Source: Isoetes taiwanensis (lineage: Eukaryota > Streptophyta > Lycopodiopsida > Isoetales > Isoetaceae). Taken from it: a stretch of 64,000 bases of DNA. The notes beneath the pieces are model-generated. The model searched no databases. It saw only the letters and a list, made by a program, of their open reading frames with translations, and was not told where the DNA came from. Numbering within the stretch: the stretch's first letter is position 1; each line of letters begins with the position of its first letter. The DNA lies in the NCBI GenBank assembly GCA_021234155.1, contig JAJEKV010000003.1, positions 30,797,166 to 30,861,165 on the forward strand, written 5' to 3'. A program made the position numbers and the translations under genes. Below are positions 18,964 through 32,300 of the stretch, piece after piece.

Positions 18964-20619
18964 TGTGACGTTCCAAAGACAAGACATGCCCCGGGGCGAT
19001 ATACCGCATCTTGCCTGCGTCCGCGTACCGCCACCCCACCGACGTGTATGCCAACGTGTAGCCAGGCTAGTAGCCCTAGGGGGCAACGTGCAAGGAGTGT
19101 GCATTTATTAATGTGCACATTAAACCATGTGCACATTCACTTAGGCGCACATTTTCCCATGTAGCCACTTTATGCCAAGTGGGCCATACCCTTAGGTGCA
19201 ATTAATGTGCACATTTTCCAATGTGCACCTTCATTAATGTGCACACATTTCCATGTGGGCACATTTGGCCACCTAGCCATTAAAGGCAAGTGGGCCCATT
19301 CCCAATTATCCCACATGCCTAAAGGGGATAATTGGAAACCCTAGCCAACCCCATGTCTATTTAGGGAGGGAAACCCTAACTCACCCAATTTTTCGCTTCT
19401 AGGGTTCGGGACTCTGTTTGGGCTGGCCCAAAGGTCAAAATCGCCTCCCGCATCGCATGCGAGAGAATTGCTTCATTAGTTTTCCTTGATTCGAGCATCT
19501 CAGCAAGATGGTCGAGCTCAGGTCAGGAGGAGGAATTCAAGGATCAGGTATTTAGGCAATTTAATAGTCTAAACCCCATTTCAGTCATAGAATCAGTAGG
19601 TTTAGCCTCTTAAATTGCCCATAGCAGCCCTCTAGATCTCTAGATACTTAGATTCTAACCAAAAAGAACCTAACTCTATGATGTAGATTAGATCTAGTTC
19701 TTTAGTTCTCTGTGAAGTATATGGATGATGTATCTCTATGAACTCCTTGTATTGGGAAGGGGGGTAGAGACCTAAGGCTTTGTAGTTGATGCTCCTAGAG
19801 TAGCCTCTCTAGCACACTGTAGATTCGGCTTGTGTACAAGAACCACACCCGGGTTGTAGGTGAAGGGCGACCGGCTAAGAAGGAGGTTCATGTCTCGACT
19901 CTGAACGATCCCTCCGGGTGTGTAAAGCCTACCAGGGATCATTGTGACTAGGTCTAATGGCTTACCACCGAGTGTGGGTAAGGCATGGGCTCTCACACCC
20001 GGAAGTGGTGTTCACTTTCCGGTGGGTTGATCGAATCGCGGGCAGGGGCCCCTCTAGTCACCTTGAGTCAGCATGTAGATCTCTGGAGGGAGTGATCCCT
20101 ACCTGCCCCATCGGAAGTGGGGAGATGAAACCCATGAGTAGCCCCTCTTGGGCAGATCCGGCGGCTCTGATCCAGTCCCGACACTTTTTAGCCTACTCTG
20201 CAAAGTGTGCACAGGAGGGGCGGATGGAGTGGACAACCCTATGCCATGTTCATTTGCCAGCCAAATCCATCGCCATGAATTCTGTCTGCAATGAACTCTG
20301 GAGATCCCAGCCGTCAGTCATCCCCTTGAGCCTGAGCCTTGGGTAGGATTTCCTATGTAACCCTTGTCTATGCAGATGTGATGGACCACCCTTCGAGGTG
20401 GATATGTGCTTATGTTATATACTGACATGTATGTTTACGCTTCCGCAGCTAGGTAGGCCCCGAGGGAGATGGGGTAGAATGACACCTTCACTCTTCCCAC
20501 TGGGACTCGTTATGGGTGCAGTGATTGTGGAGGGCCCTGTATCAGTATGGAACTGGTATGGGGGATGAACTCCTGTTTGTATACGGTGAGTGCACCGTAT
20601 ATGAGTAGGGGACGTCACA
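18964..20619 (+). repeat. 3' LTR of E1
   Basis: 1656 bp with the same termini, leader mini-exon (19508-19547) and UUCG-type hairpin (20386-20401) as the 5' LTR. Its first 60 bp after TGTGACGTTCCA differ strongly from the 5' LTR. Confidence 0.95.
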
Positions 20620-20624
20620 CGTGG

Positions 20625-21195
20625 TGTTGATCCTCTATGGAGGCATTTTCTATTGTATCAGCAATATCTTCCTGGTTCTTTTTTCGGGCAAACCAGATGC
20701 TCTACGTGCTCCATTTTGGATTTCCATTGACGACTTTTCTCCAAAAATGCAAGATTCAGAGTTTAACCATTGCAAATGCGATAGGGTTGCATCTTCAGCA
20801 CTCAATCATGAATGGCCTGACCAAGATTTGTATTACAAGACCCATTGATCGTGATTTGCCTCGGACAATTGTTGTCCAAAGTGATACCATGTTCTTTCCT
20901 TTCAAGTTACGATTACTTAACGGCCCTGAGCTGGATCTTATGTTCCCTGAGGCATCTGCTTTTCTCCAGTATCGTAGACCTCTCATACCCCACCACTTGG
21001 CTCCTGTCTCTGTTGCTCCTCATCCTGCTGCTACCATCCCGGTGCCCATGGATGTCTCCCAAACTTTTGCAGACCACTCCACTGCTGGCCCAGATGCATG
21101 TTTCTGACCAATGTATGAAAAAGTTGGATGAAAGAGCAAGCAGAGGCAACTCATATCAATACATGGATATTGTTCGTCGAGGTGTCCATCCTCCG
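20625..21195 (+). other. Pre-insertion sequence interrupted by E1 (right half)
   Basis: This continues the sequence cut at 7288. An open frame at 20637-21107 (TIVVQSDTMFFPFKLRLL, then a Pro/Ala-rich tail) has no recognised domain. It abuts the truncated LTR of E2 at about 21196. Confidence 0.45.
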
Positions 21196-21683
21196 CCTAA
21201 GCATACTTTTCAGCCTGTCTGCAAAGTATGCACAGGAGGGGCGGATGGAGTGGACTACCCAACGACCATGTTCCTATGCCAGCCAAATCCATTTGCCATG
21301 AATTCTGTCTGCATTGCTATCTGGAGACCCCAAACCGTCAGTCTTTCCCCATGAGTCTGAGCCTGGGTAGGATTTCCCCATGTTATGTTGATGTACTGAT
21401 GTGTTGTTGCAGCTACTGTGATATGGTGGACCACCCTTCGAGGTGGGTATGTTATTGTTGATTGATGTCATGTGCTCATGTTTTGTTTACGCTTCCGCAG
21501 CTAGGTCGATCCCGAGGGAGACGGGATGAATGACACGTCCATTCTTCCCCGTCGGGTTCTTGGCCACCATCAAGGGCCCGATGTTAGGTGGACGGCCTCA
21601 TGTCAGCGAGCAGATGCTGGTTTGAGGGATGATCTCCAGTTTGTATACGATCGGGGCATCGTATATGAGTTGGGGCCGTCACA
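21196..21683 (+). repeat. Truncated 5' LTR of E2
   Basis: Matches the 3' third of the E1 LTR, from the conserved TCTGCAAAGTATGCACAGGA block to CGTCACA. It contains CCACC-cTTCGa-GGTGG (21431-21446) and a terminal hairpin ATACGAT/ATCGTAT (21645-21664), which differs from E1 by paired changes. Confidence 0.88.
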
Positions 21684-21684
21684 A

Positions 21685-21696
21685 TGGTATCAGAGC
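21685..21696 (+). promoter_or_regulatory. Primer-binding site of E2
   Basis: TGGTATCAGAGC one base after the LTR end, identical to the E1 site. Confidence 0.92.
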
Positions 21697-21948
21697 TCTG
21701 ATCTTGGCAGACCATGATCGAGCACTGACCGAAACCCTATAGGAACTAACTAATCTAGACATTCAGTCTTGGAGATAAAAGCCCAAGCACGAACCTCGAG
21801 TAGCGGGAAAATTGTTCTTCCCGGGGTAGAGTTAGTAATTATCCAGGATTAGGGTAATTAGTGAACATAATTAAGATAAAGTACATCGAAGAAGAGTTAT
21901 CTAAGAAAGTCTAGCAAAATTCAGAGACCTTTTTCGGCCAACACCTCC

Positions 21949-22004
21949 AAGAGTGCGCCAGAGCATAGTTAGGTCCCAACCTAACACCCTCCTCGCGCAC
22001 TCTT
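21949..22004. repeat. Accessory hairpin of E2
   Basis: Arms AAGAGTGCGC (21949-21958) and GCGCACTCTT (21995-22004) are perfect. An inner pair GTTAGGT / ACCTAAC closes on CCCA. Same GCGCCAGA core as E1 but otherwise different arms. Confidence 0.85.
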
Positions 22005-22319
22005 AGAGTAGTTACCCCATATGAACCCTAGAACTTGGTTTTAGGGAACTCCTCCAGCTGATAAAGAAAGCTGGAATAAACAGGCCTAAAAGATGGCAGC
22101 CATTGCTTTTTGAAGTCGATGAGCCAGAGGCATGGAGTGGAAGCAGTTCTCGGCTCAACCTCCTGAATTTTAGTTCCCAAGCGGTCTCCCTGCGCCCTGA
22201 CCATGTGCCCATCAAAGGTGTAAAAGTGCATGAATGGTCTCTGAAATTATGTGGAAACTATGCCAGTTCTGTAACTGGAGCAAGTTTGTTTTGGAAGTGC
22301 TTTCTATGAAGTCCAGGGA

Positions 22320-22535
22320 ATCAGATTCCACGACCCTCTTTATTTAGAGGGGTTCGAGAGAAAATAGTTGAAGAAGACCTAGCTCGATTCACAGATATGG
22401 AGGATTTCCATCAACAAAACCAAGAAATTAAGCAGCAGAGATGGGAGGTCGTGGCACACTTTGAAGGCTGACTCATCAGCGTGCACTAAAAGACACCGAA
22501 AGACATGAGACCCAAGTACATCAAGAGGACAGTAT
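22320..22535 (+). pseudogene. H3-fold-like relic of ORF1 in E2
   Basis: One frame from 22320 reads IPRPSLFRGVREKIVEED, then FTDMEDFHQQ, then VVAHFEG and a stop. This parallels E1 ORF1 IPRAPFQRLVREVIQEY, then TDMR, then IVQHFED. Further on come VH, K, KDM and IKR in the same order as VHAKR, RQDM and HIKGER. It sits where ORF1 should sit, between the first hairpin and the second hairpin pair. The similarity is weak and broken by stops, so this is a suggestion rather than proof. Confidence 0.5.
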
Positions 22536-22682
22536 AAATAGAACACAATGCTTTTGTAACTAATGTGTTTCTGGTGCGGATGGGCGAAAATTTCAATAAT
22601 AAAGATATATAGTCATTTAAAATGGCTCATTAGGGTACAGTATTAGATCTGGAGCAAATGCATGCTTGACCAATTTATTCTC

Positions 22683-22935
22683 AAGAAAGCGCCAGAGCAT
22701 AGTTAGTCCCCCTCCTGACTTCTTAGAGTCATCCACCTAACCGGGCCTCTGGATTAGCCTTACTTTTGCCCAAACTTAGGTAATAAACAAAGAAACTTGT
22801 ATTTTGAGGAAGAAACTACTAGCAATTTGTACTCCTCCCAGCAGATTCTCCTTGGCACCATTAGAGATAGCTGACATGACTTCAAGAGTGTGCCAGAGGA
22901 TTTCCTAGTCCCAATCCCACCCTCAAGACTCTTAG
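22683..22935. repeat. Second pair of accessory hairpins in E2 (degraded)
   Basis: 22683-22726 (AAGAAAGCGCCAGAGCATAG ... CTTCTTAG) and 22883-22935 (AAGAGTGTGCCAGAGG ... GACTCTTAG) are decayed copies of the 21949 hairpin. They are about 200 bp apart, as in E1, and are followed at about 23117 by a TATA-like TGTAAATAGAAG. Confidence 0.65.
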
Positions 22936-25900
22936 AGGCGTCCGATTAAACCCCATAACTTGAGCTACGAGCTCCAAATCGCTTGAAATTTGTTGCAATA
23001 GGACCGCGACAGCCTGAACTACGGTGAGGATCTGAATTAGCTAGAAATGCCGGAAACCCCAAAATGACCAAAAATTGCTCGTCCTGAATTTGTTTTTCCA
23101 ACCGTGGTTTCATTTGTAAATAGAAGCATACCCCATTAGTACCTCACAAGTATTGCTCTCGGCCCAAAGCTGATGCCTTATCGCAAGTAGAAGTGCCTAA
23201 GAACACCCCTTTGTTATAGTCATCTAAACCTCAAAGATATAAATCAAGTCCAATCATATATCACCGCTTCATGCCAAAAGTATAAACATTGACCTCACTC
23301 TGTGTCCTTTCTAATAGAGTTTGACTCCATACAGCTGCCACATTGACACTCCCTTGGCTGCCGTGATACCCAGAAAGGAGCTGAGCCCAGAGTTGCCCAC
23401 CCGCAGGCAGACCGGACTCCAACTTTGAACCTAGAGTAGGCTCTCAAACATCATATGGAGGCTTGAAAACAACTCACGCCATACCATACCACACGCCCTA
23501 ATGTCCATAGATTCTGAGATTATAGACATGTCTTCTTAATGCTACTGAGCCATCTTGCTTGCTTATAGAGCCCAAAATATTGTAGTAGAGTCTCTTCCTG
23601 GCGGACCCTTAGACTTCTAGAATATAATGAAGCATTTCAGGTAATAAAAGTAATGTGAGCCACATAGAGGCGCACTTCTTGAAGATACTGGAACCTGTTT
23701 ATACGATAGATAAGGAGAGAGGAGACCTAAAAGGCGACCTAAGAGAGGAAAGTACAAACGCATAAACACTCTCTAACTGGCTAAACGGTAGAATGACACC
23801 ACCGCTTCATTAATAATCTTTCATCAAATGGAAGAATAATTGGTAACGGTATCAAGAATTTTAGATGTCAACCCCCAGCTACCACGCCCACGAAGCTCAC
23901 ATCAAAGAGACTTTAACGCCTACCAGCTCGACGCATGAGTTTAAATGGAAGAATGCAAGGCAGCAAAATAATGTGTGCGGTGAAGACGCAAACAAAGAAT
24001 TCCACATTAGCATCGAACAGCTAGCCGTAGGGCATAATCTTCCACGGTGAGAAGTCATGGCCATTGCCGTGAGCCGACAGAACCCGAGGAAGACAAACTC
24101 ACCCACCTGCAGTCCAGCAGCCCGCCAACACGTCACAACCAAACAAAACAGCCAAACCAAGCCAAAACTGCACAGCACCTAAGGCTGACCCTGACGAGCT
24201 TCGTACCTCCTTTGCACCAAAGAGGGAGAACTTTCTACTTGCCTCCAAAGGTAGGAGGACCATGAGGGGGAGGAGAGACGATATCGGAACATCTCCTCAC
24301 TTGAAGGCCTATACTCAGCGCCAGTGCGCGCGATCATGAGAGAATATTCGGCCAAACAAGAATTCGACCCTTAAATACTGAAAGCATAGGAAGGACGATT
24401 TACTATGTTAGCCAAGGAGGCGGTGACTCGAATGGATAGGATCCAAGGACGGAGGAGACGCACTCCAGCCGCCAGGAAAATCACGCGCAGCGCAACTAGA
24501 AGCGCCAGGCTAGGTAGATGCAATGAGATGACCACACTTCCAAGCACGAGAGGCACCCCTAATGAAGCAGCTCAATCAACAGGGCGACTCGAATTCAACC
24601 TACGAGGAAATGACAACGTCAATTCCACCACGCATTCAGAAGCTTCAAGACATTCAAGAACGCCCGACCGCGAACAGCCGTAGGGATGATCAATCGACAA
24701 TAGACGACATCGCCGAACCTTTACAACGACTCGTGATACAGGACGCTTGAGCGGTCACCGTGATTCTTTACTTCGGGCGACATACATACATTATGAGGAG
24801 CATCTTTTCATATCGATCACCTAACACTTTCGCAGAATTTGGGGTGACGAAGCCGGATCGACATGAAGCTCAACAATAGTAGCAAAGATCTCGGCGAACC
24901 TTTATCAACCGAACGAAGAAGATGTAGCAAAACCGTAAGGATCACCGCGAGTAGAGGAGGGGAAACCCTAAAAGGAGTATAAACATTTAAGTAGATCTTC
25001 GAGTTGTTTTAAAAAAGTGGATGAACCAAAACTCAACGCAAATGCATATATGTCCACAATCCTGCGCTCATAGATATAGTGCAGAAACATGAGCTTGAAA
25101 AGTCATGCTTTCCACGATTTAGCTTGTAAAGCCCTTCCACTCGAACACCAAATGAGTGCAGCCAGCGGTGCCACAACCATAGCCCAAGATAAAAAAATGG
25201 AAGAGCAAGACGTAGGAGAAACCACCGTGAGCCTGGGCAAACCTTCGACTTCAAACACTTCGAAGTGCCTCAAGTAGAAGACCGCCGTCCACCCAATGTC
25301 GTAATAAGAGACAACACCGGCCATGTCAAGTGATCATCAGCTAATACACCGTGACATCGCCAGGGCGACTCATACTACTCTTTGTAAAGTGCAACACTGA
25401 TCTAACTTATGACACGAAGTGGGCTCTCAATAATAGAAGGAGGAACGGCACTACATCAACGAGCCAACTAGGAAGGCAAATATCCTATTAACCATAATTC
25501 CACCTTTGTGGTGGAAGAGTAGGGTGATGCTTATGACACGGTATTAGATGGGAGAGGTACCGTAATAAAGGCAATCGCGATTTGTGAGATATGCCTTTCA
25601 ACAACTAGGTGATGTGCTTCTGCCGTACTCCTACCAAGAATGAAGAAAAGAAGCCGATCGATCTCCGACATGAGGGACATCAAACGCCGCATGTGTAGAA
25701 GCACTGACACCTTAACTACAAGGATAGCAACTGGGCACCTTCGCAAAAGAGAAAGTTCAAGATAATAGCCAAAGTATTCAACGACAAGACTATATCTACA
25801 AGGCAATTTCTTCAACTCAAGGGTCAAGCTGGAAATATATGATCCATCACCTCGGCCAATATAGCCAAAGGTGAGGAGAGCTAGCGAAGCTTTAATGGCC

Positions 25901-26340
25901 GTGAGAGACCGGCTACGCATAGAGGGACAAAGGTCGAACCGAAAGCCGGAGGAAAGTAGTAACCGACTTCTTTTCCAAGAGCTTCCCTAGAGGCAACAGG
26001 AGGATCAAAACCGACGCACAAATCTAAAACCAACGAGGGTACCCTACATGTAAGAAGACGGCATAGCACCGAGGAACGACAGCCCGCCGTGCGGATCGTA
26101 GGGGATCAGCAAGGAAGACAAATGCATGGAACTCAATTCAGGTGAGGTATACAGGCGAAGCCGATGACTTGCACGGATTCTGTGCATGCAACTTGGTGAA
26201 CCCAAGGATCGACGATTCAAAGAACAACTGCGAGAACAACCCGCAGGAGCATATGCCAGCGAAGCCGCCAAGATGCACTTCAAGAGACTTCCGCCAAGCC
26301 GGCATGTGCTCAGCCGCCCGAAAATGTGCAGTCTTAATCA
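22936..26340. other. Decayed internal region of E2, no gene recognised
   Basis: Position suggests ORF2, gag and pol remains, but only short frames are left (for example 24405-24683, Arg/Thr-rich). No motif could be assigned. Confidence 0.4.
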
Positions 26341-26344
26341 GGTT

Positions 26345-29300
26345 ACGAACCAAAATTTTAAAGTACCAAAATTTCTCGACGGTATTCACATCAAACCATC
26401 AGAGCAATACGCCAACGCTAATCGCCCACGAGGCTATATACATGAGCCAATGACAATGTAGACATAACAAGATGACAAACATGTAGATAACTATACATCA
26501 ACACCCATGCCCCGCCTTCAGGCCACGCCAGCCCCACAAGCCCCACGCAGCCAAGAACATTTACAGAGCATTCAAGTGTCAACATGAAGCAACGACGGAT
26601 TTCCGGACGGCGAAGAACACACATATGGAATCCACCATCACTGACCATGATCGCTGCTATGACACACCCCACCATATCTAGACAGTACGTCGTTCAAACC
26701 CCGCGCTGGTGTGGGATCCAATGTAAGGGAGTAGAACAAACCGGCAATAAGAACCTGATCGTTGGTTCCACCTGTCACTGTCCCATACTAGTGACAGGCT
26801 GAATACCGCATCTTCGCCTTATTCGAAAGTCACACTCATGTGTAACCAGGCCATGCACAAACCCCTCGGTCAGCACTCATCATGCCAACCCAAGATCACA
26901 AGATACTGCAACAGTGGCCATTCAACAAATGGACACCGCCATCGTGGATCCGCCTGAGACCGCAGACACGTCCCATACCAATATCTTCGCCCACCCTCAC
27001 CATACACTCACAAGTATCCGTGCAACTGGCCATGCCTATTCACGTATGAAACGGCTCATGCCGATACAAACCCGTAGCACTATATCAGCATCAGCCTCGG
27101 CACTACGTGAGACTCCGCGCCAGCGCTGGGCAACACCTCAGCTTGCCCACTCACGTATCATCACCTTCAGGATACTAGCTCAGTTTATAGCAGCCAACAT
27201 AATTTCATATTCCGCACTTAGCAGAAGAAGAAGGTAACGGACTAAGCTAGAGAGTACCTGGCCGCAGAACCGCCTCCTTCTCCAAAGAGAATTTATCATA
27301 CTCACTTTATATTAGCAAGGAGATTCAGCCTACGCTAATCCCTTCCGCTATCGTGAGGTTAACCACCCCAAAACCAGCCCTTGTGTTTCAAGTAGTACTG
27401 AGCAATCTCGACCTGCACCAAAATTTCTCCGCACTGGCCCATTTCCGACCTTCTCTCCACTACCGCGCTTTTCACATCATGAGCTTCCCCAAATCCAGAG
27501 ATTTCGAACCGCTTCCTTCCGCTCACATTGCAGAATCCCTCCTTCCTATCAAACAGAGGCTCGGCTAAATCGCGGGTCTCGCGACGGGTAATCGCTTCCA
27601 ATGGCAGGCGGATTATGCCGGTCAATCCTACCAATCTCTACCCTTCTGATCCCATTACATGTGTCGCTGCCCACGCTCTAACCTGGGGCCTCGATTTCGT
27701 GTTCACGTTATAAAGTCTAATGTTCATAAAACTATTAAAGGTATTTATTACTTTAAGTTTTATTTTATGGTTGTTTAATCCCATTCAACTATTACATTCT
27801 CCTTATATTATATCCATAATGTAATTTAGGGCAATCGCTAACCAATCTATCATCCATAAATAGTTGCTCTTTAGTCTAGGAACTACTAGGTGCACCACCC
27901 TAGGCTAGAGAACAAATATACCATTATACTCATGGCCCAAACCCATAGAACATTTCATTATGCCCCAAACGCAGTTAATATGCATGCACAATATCACAAT
28001 GGTCTCAGGAATTTATTTTAGGCATAACATTACCCCCGGGATTCTTGTTCCCCAAGAACGGCCCGCACCAATGGTTTCACAACATCCCGATATTGAGTCA
28101 TGAAAACGAATTTTACTCTCCCACGCCGCCTCGAGACAAGCCCATGTTTCCACTTCACCAAATTCCATCTGCCTCATGGACTGCTCATCCGGGAATTCAA
28201 TATTCTTTCGTGGGGTAGGGGATTCTATCCAACTCCACCATGTGTTCTGTGAAGGCAATAACATTCCCAGCCTTTCCCCTGCAGCTGGTCGCGAATCACT
28301 ACATGGGAAAACCGATGAATGTCCACATTCTGGGGAGCTGCAACCTGAAGGCAACACTTCTTCAAAACTTATAAGGACCAATCGTGATCTGGGGAGAGCT
28401 TTGCTTTCTTTCCGCAAGCAATGGCAATATTGCTTTCCTTTCGTGCGTTTGGTGGAAGACCACACGGAAGGTGGCTACACCATCTCTGACCTCATGGCTC
28501 GATCGGGCTCTTGACAAATTGGCACGCGGCTCCTTGCCCGATCCCCGGGCCTATCTCTATATGTAATTGGATACAACTGCGCCTGACCATGCCTTCAAGC
28601 ATACTTATAGCAAAGATCGGCTTTCTGCTCCTTATCAAACCAAGCTGCATACGTGTCCTCTCGATTTCTCCCAAACATAGCTAATAAATCCAAGGTTTAT
28701 TACTCTGTTGGAACCCACTATTGTAAGCAAATCCCACAATAAAATAGTCCTCCCATCCGGATTGCCGAGTACACATAAGATCTCAAGACCCTCCGTATCC
28801 GACTTCTCTGCCCATCCCAAGCCTCCTGGGATGACTTCCACTCAGAGAACTCAAGTAATTCTACCGCGAGAACAATTCGCCCATAAATTCTGGCAATTTC
28901 TGCTACATCTCGACGCCAATAGCTTTGGGTAATCCAAACATAGAAATACATACGATATACGCCTTTGGCCAGCCAAGTTGTCAAGATTTTGTCGCAGTAT
29001 GTTTTTATTATTTCAGCTTTTCAACTCTATCTAAATAATGATAGTATTCTAGTAGTGATGCATAAAGATGAGGTAATTTCACAATGAGTCCACAGATCTC
29101 CACTCCCACCTCCCGGCACAGTGAGTTTGTAGTACTCTCGAGTCTGCCTCACCGCTTTTAACCCACGGACCAATGCACTTTTACATATTCCCCAGACATC
29201 CTCTTCAAGCCAGGCTGTAAGAAAACATTCTCTTTGAGCTTATTCATATGTTTTCCACTACCCCCATGCCCAGCATAGGGTGCATCATGAATGCTTTCAA

Positions 29301-32300
29301 CAATTGCTTTCAAAGTGTCCACAAACAGAACATAAATACGCCCCCTTATGATACTGCAGTCCATCCTCGATATCCCAAGCATCGCAACTTGGATAGATGT
29401 CATACCAAAATATAGGCATCCAAGTCATATGCTTGCTTATCTGCGGATACTAAAGCAATTTCACATTGAACCATTACATTCACTTCCCAACCCTAGAAAG
29501 AGCATCAAAGAATGTGATTTTCTCGAAGAGCCCAACATGGTAAAATGAAATTGAGAAAGAAAAGTCTAACCATCTTAGCTTGCTTTGGTCTTTACTTCTA
29601 CTGCTTTTAGAGGGAATTTCAAGGGGTTTATGATCCGTAGACCAATAAACTCACACTATGAGATAATGTTTCTGCATTCTTTGATGCATTAGAATCCATT
29701 GCCGCGAATCTCCGCTATGTGGAATAGTTCTCAAGAGCATTGAGCAATATTACTTTCACCATTCCTACCATGGCCCCGTGATGAGAACAAGCATTCTCAA
29801 TGGTATAACCATGCATCGTAAACCCTTTAAGGTTTACTCATGTCCGAATCAATAGAATAGGCCGAGGTCACAACCCTTCCTCAAAGATATCCACACCACG
29901 CACGCTTCGTCCACACACCGGACACAGTTTCAAACACAGTCACAATCTCACAAACTTCCGCATGCCCCGCTTACGGGTCAATCGCCAATCCTTAAAGAAA
30001 CCACGCGAATCAGATACATCTCTTTTGGCATGCCAAGACCAATTTCGTTTCCTCGCTTTCTGATCCACAGCCACACCCATCAAGATACAATGGGCTCAAA
30101 TATTCCACCTATGCTTTCAAAAAATTCACACTTTGACATTTTTGCATACAACTTATGCTGTCCGAGCAGAGTGCTAACATAGAATGCAAATGATTTCAAA
30201 TGCTCATCCGTTTTGCTATAAACCAGATATCATCTAGAAATACTTCAACAAAAGTATCAAGACATCCTGCAAAACCTCATTCATTCTGGAAAAAGTAGCA
30301 GAGCATTCGTTAGTCCTCAAAAGGTATCACCAAAACTCAAAATGACCAAAGGTTCCTAAGGCGCCTTTATGTATATCCCTAATTCTCTCACCCTTATCCG
30401 GTGATAACCATCACAAGAACTAACTTATAGTGCAAATACTTAGCTCCTGTTAATTTATCCATGATTCGTCAATCCTAAAAAGGATGTACCTATTCTTGAT
30501 CCATCCTGCCCAATGGGTACCCAATGCACATCCGGGCATTGATCCTGCCCTTTTCTTGAATTAGTGAATGACAAGAGGCACCATAAGGGATTTGCTAGGT
30601 CTCACAAACCCTTTGGCTAACAACTCATGAACCCTTTCTTTACCTCCCTCTTGTTCCAATATGGACAATCTATAAGGCTACGTGTTTGGATCCGTGCTCT
30701 AAAACCAATCTCATGTTCAATCTCTGCCAGGGTGGAAGGCTCGCAGCTCCTTAGGGGAACACGGCCCAAATCGTGATAGCAACATCCTAACTTCTTTCTG
30801 GCCTTACCTCACAATGACCTCTACTATCACACTCATAAGACAGTACTCAAAAGCAGGATAACATTCATCAATAAATAGAAGAAAACATTGATTGAAGATT
30901 TACGCATCAGCTGATCTGCATTTACCTGAATACCCATCTGGAAGCCCCGCCAAAGGACTTCAAGATAGATTCACGTCCATCATGCTTTCTCTCACACCGT
31001 GAGTGTTCCAATCAATTGTATTTAACTCACAGGCCATATCCCAAAGACCACATACCGCCAACATCCAAGAGGTCAAAATCAAGCTTTTTCCGTATCCTTG
31101 AGCCAGTGGTACCCGACAGCTTATTTATCCTCCACCCGAGAATCGGCTCACAAAGGCCCATCTACCTTGTACTTTATTAGTCTTTACACAAGGTAGGTGC
31201 GCTCTTCCACCAATTTAGAAGATAAACATGTCGTGACGCAGCCACAATCCAATAACACAACAATGCTTCGCTCATATGACTGGCCAAGACCCATCCACAT
31301 CGCCCAAAGAACATGTCCATAATGTCTTTGCTTATGGGTTAATCACGCTGCATGCCTTCTTCTGTATGGCAATGGCTGAAACCGCCTTAGATTCCACTTT
31401 CGCCACGTTGTTTAAGACGTTTTCTTTGTTCTGTGGTCGAGAGTATTCACGACTACTGTGCTCCAGTTTCAAATGCCTATAGCAGATATCTTTCTTTTCC
31501 GACTACCGGATTCTAGAGTCCGCTTTTACTTTTGACTCTCCACCGCAGCACTTGGTGATCTGTAGCTGCTCGAATTTTCGCATTCTTTTTCTCTTGAAAA
31601 ACCTGTTTCTTGAGAACTTCCTGACGCCTTCTTAAAAAAGACTCATCCTTTCCTGTCGGCCATGTAACATCGCTGCTCCCTCAGTTCCTCAAGCCAATCC
31701 CATTAATATCCTCGCTTCTTGAGAGCAACACCGATAGTGGCCACCCAGAAAGAAATCAACCCTCCGTGGTTCTGCACAAGTTCTCCAACCCCGTGGATAT
31801 TATAACCCCGGTGACTATTGATATAAGCACCGAGAACTCGCTCGCTACAGTACCGCAACTTCAAGCGCATCACGAAAGACGCATACTCCCAATAGTATTT
31901 TGAACGGACCAGGTATTCACCTCCTTTTCTATGGTAGACTATTCCACCAACTATAGGCGTCCGATTACCGCGATTCGCACAACAACCGCCTATCACCTTA
32001 TTGGTAGCCCTCGCTAAAAAGGTTCAAGCTTGTCAACCAGTCGCTTCCTCAGCAGTGCTCCTTCCCATCCCAATCCGGATCTTCGCACCTCGAGATCACA
32101 TGTCCTCCTTGCTCAATCCGAACTCTTCGCCAGACCGCCCACGCAGCCACTTAGCCTGTGTACATCCTGGTCCACTACCACAACCGCCTAGAGACTTCCC
32201 TTTCTCCGCCAAGCAGACTTCCTAGCCATCCGTGCCAGCAAGGGCTCCCAAAGTCAGCTTCTCATATCGCCTCAGTATCCAATACAACCTGAGGCCTCGA

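Larger units (their letters stand above)
7294..20619 (+). mobile_element. E1: complete chromovirus-type Ty3/gypsy retrotransposon with two accessory genes
   Basis: Two LTRs (7294-8937 and 18964-20619) begin TGTGACGT and end ACGTCACA. They are bounded by the 5-bp target duplication CGTGG at 7289-7293 and 20620-20624. A tRNA-iMet primer site and a polypurine tract are in the expected places. The internal order is ORF1 (H3-like), ORF2 (unknown), gag, then protease, RT, RNase H, integrase and chromodomain. This pol order, with integrase last and followed by a chromodomain, is diagnostic for Ty3/gypsy chromoviruses. Pol and ORF2 carry stops and frameshifts, while ORF1 and most of gag are open. At 13,326 bp it is long for a chromovirus because of the long LTRs and the 4.3-kb accessory region. 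Confidence 0.97.
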
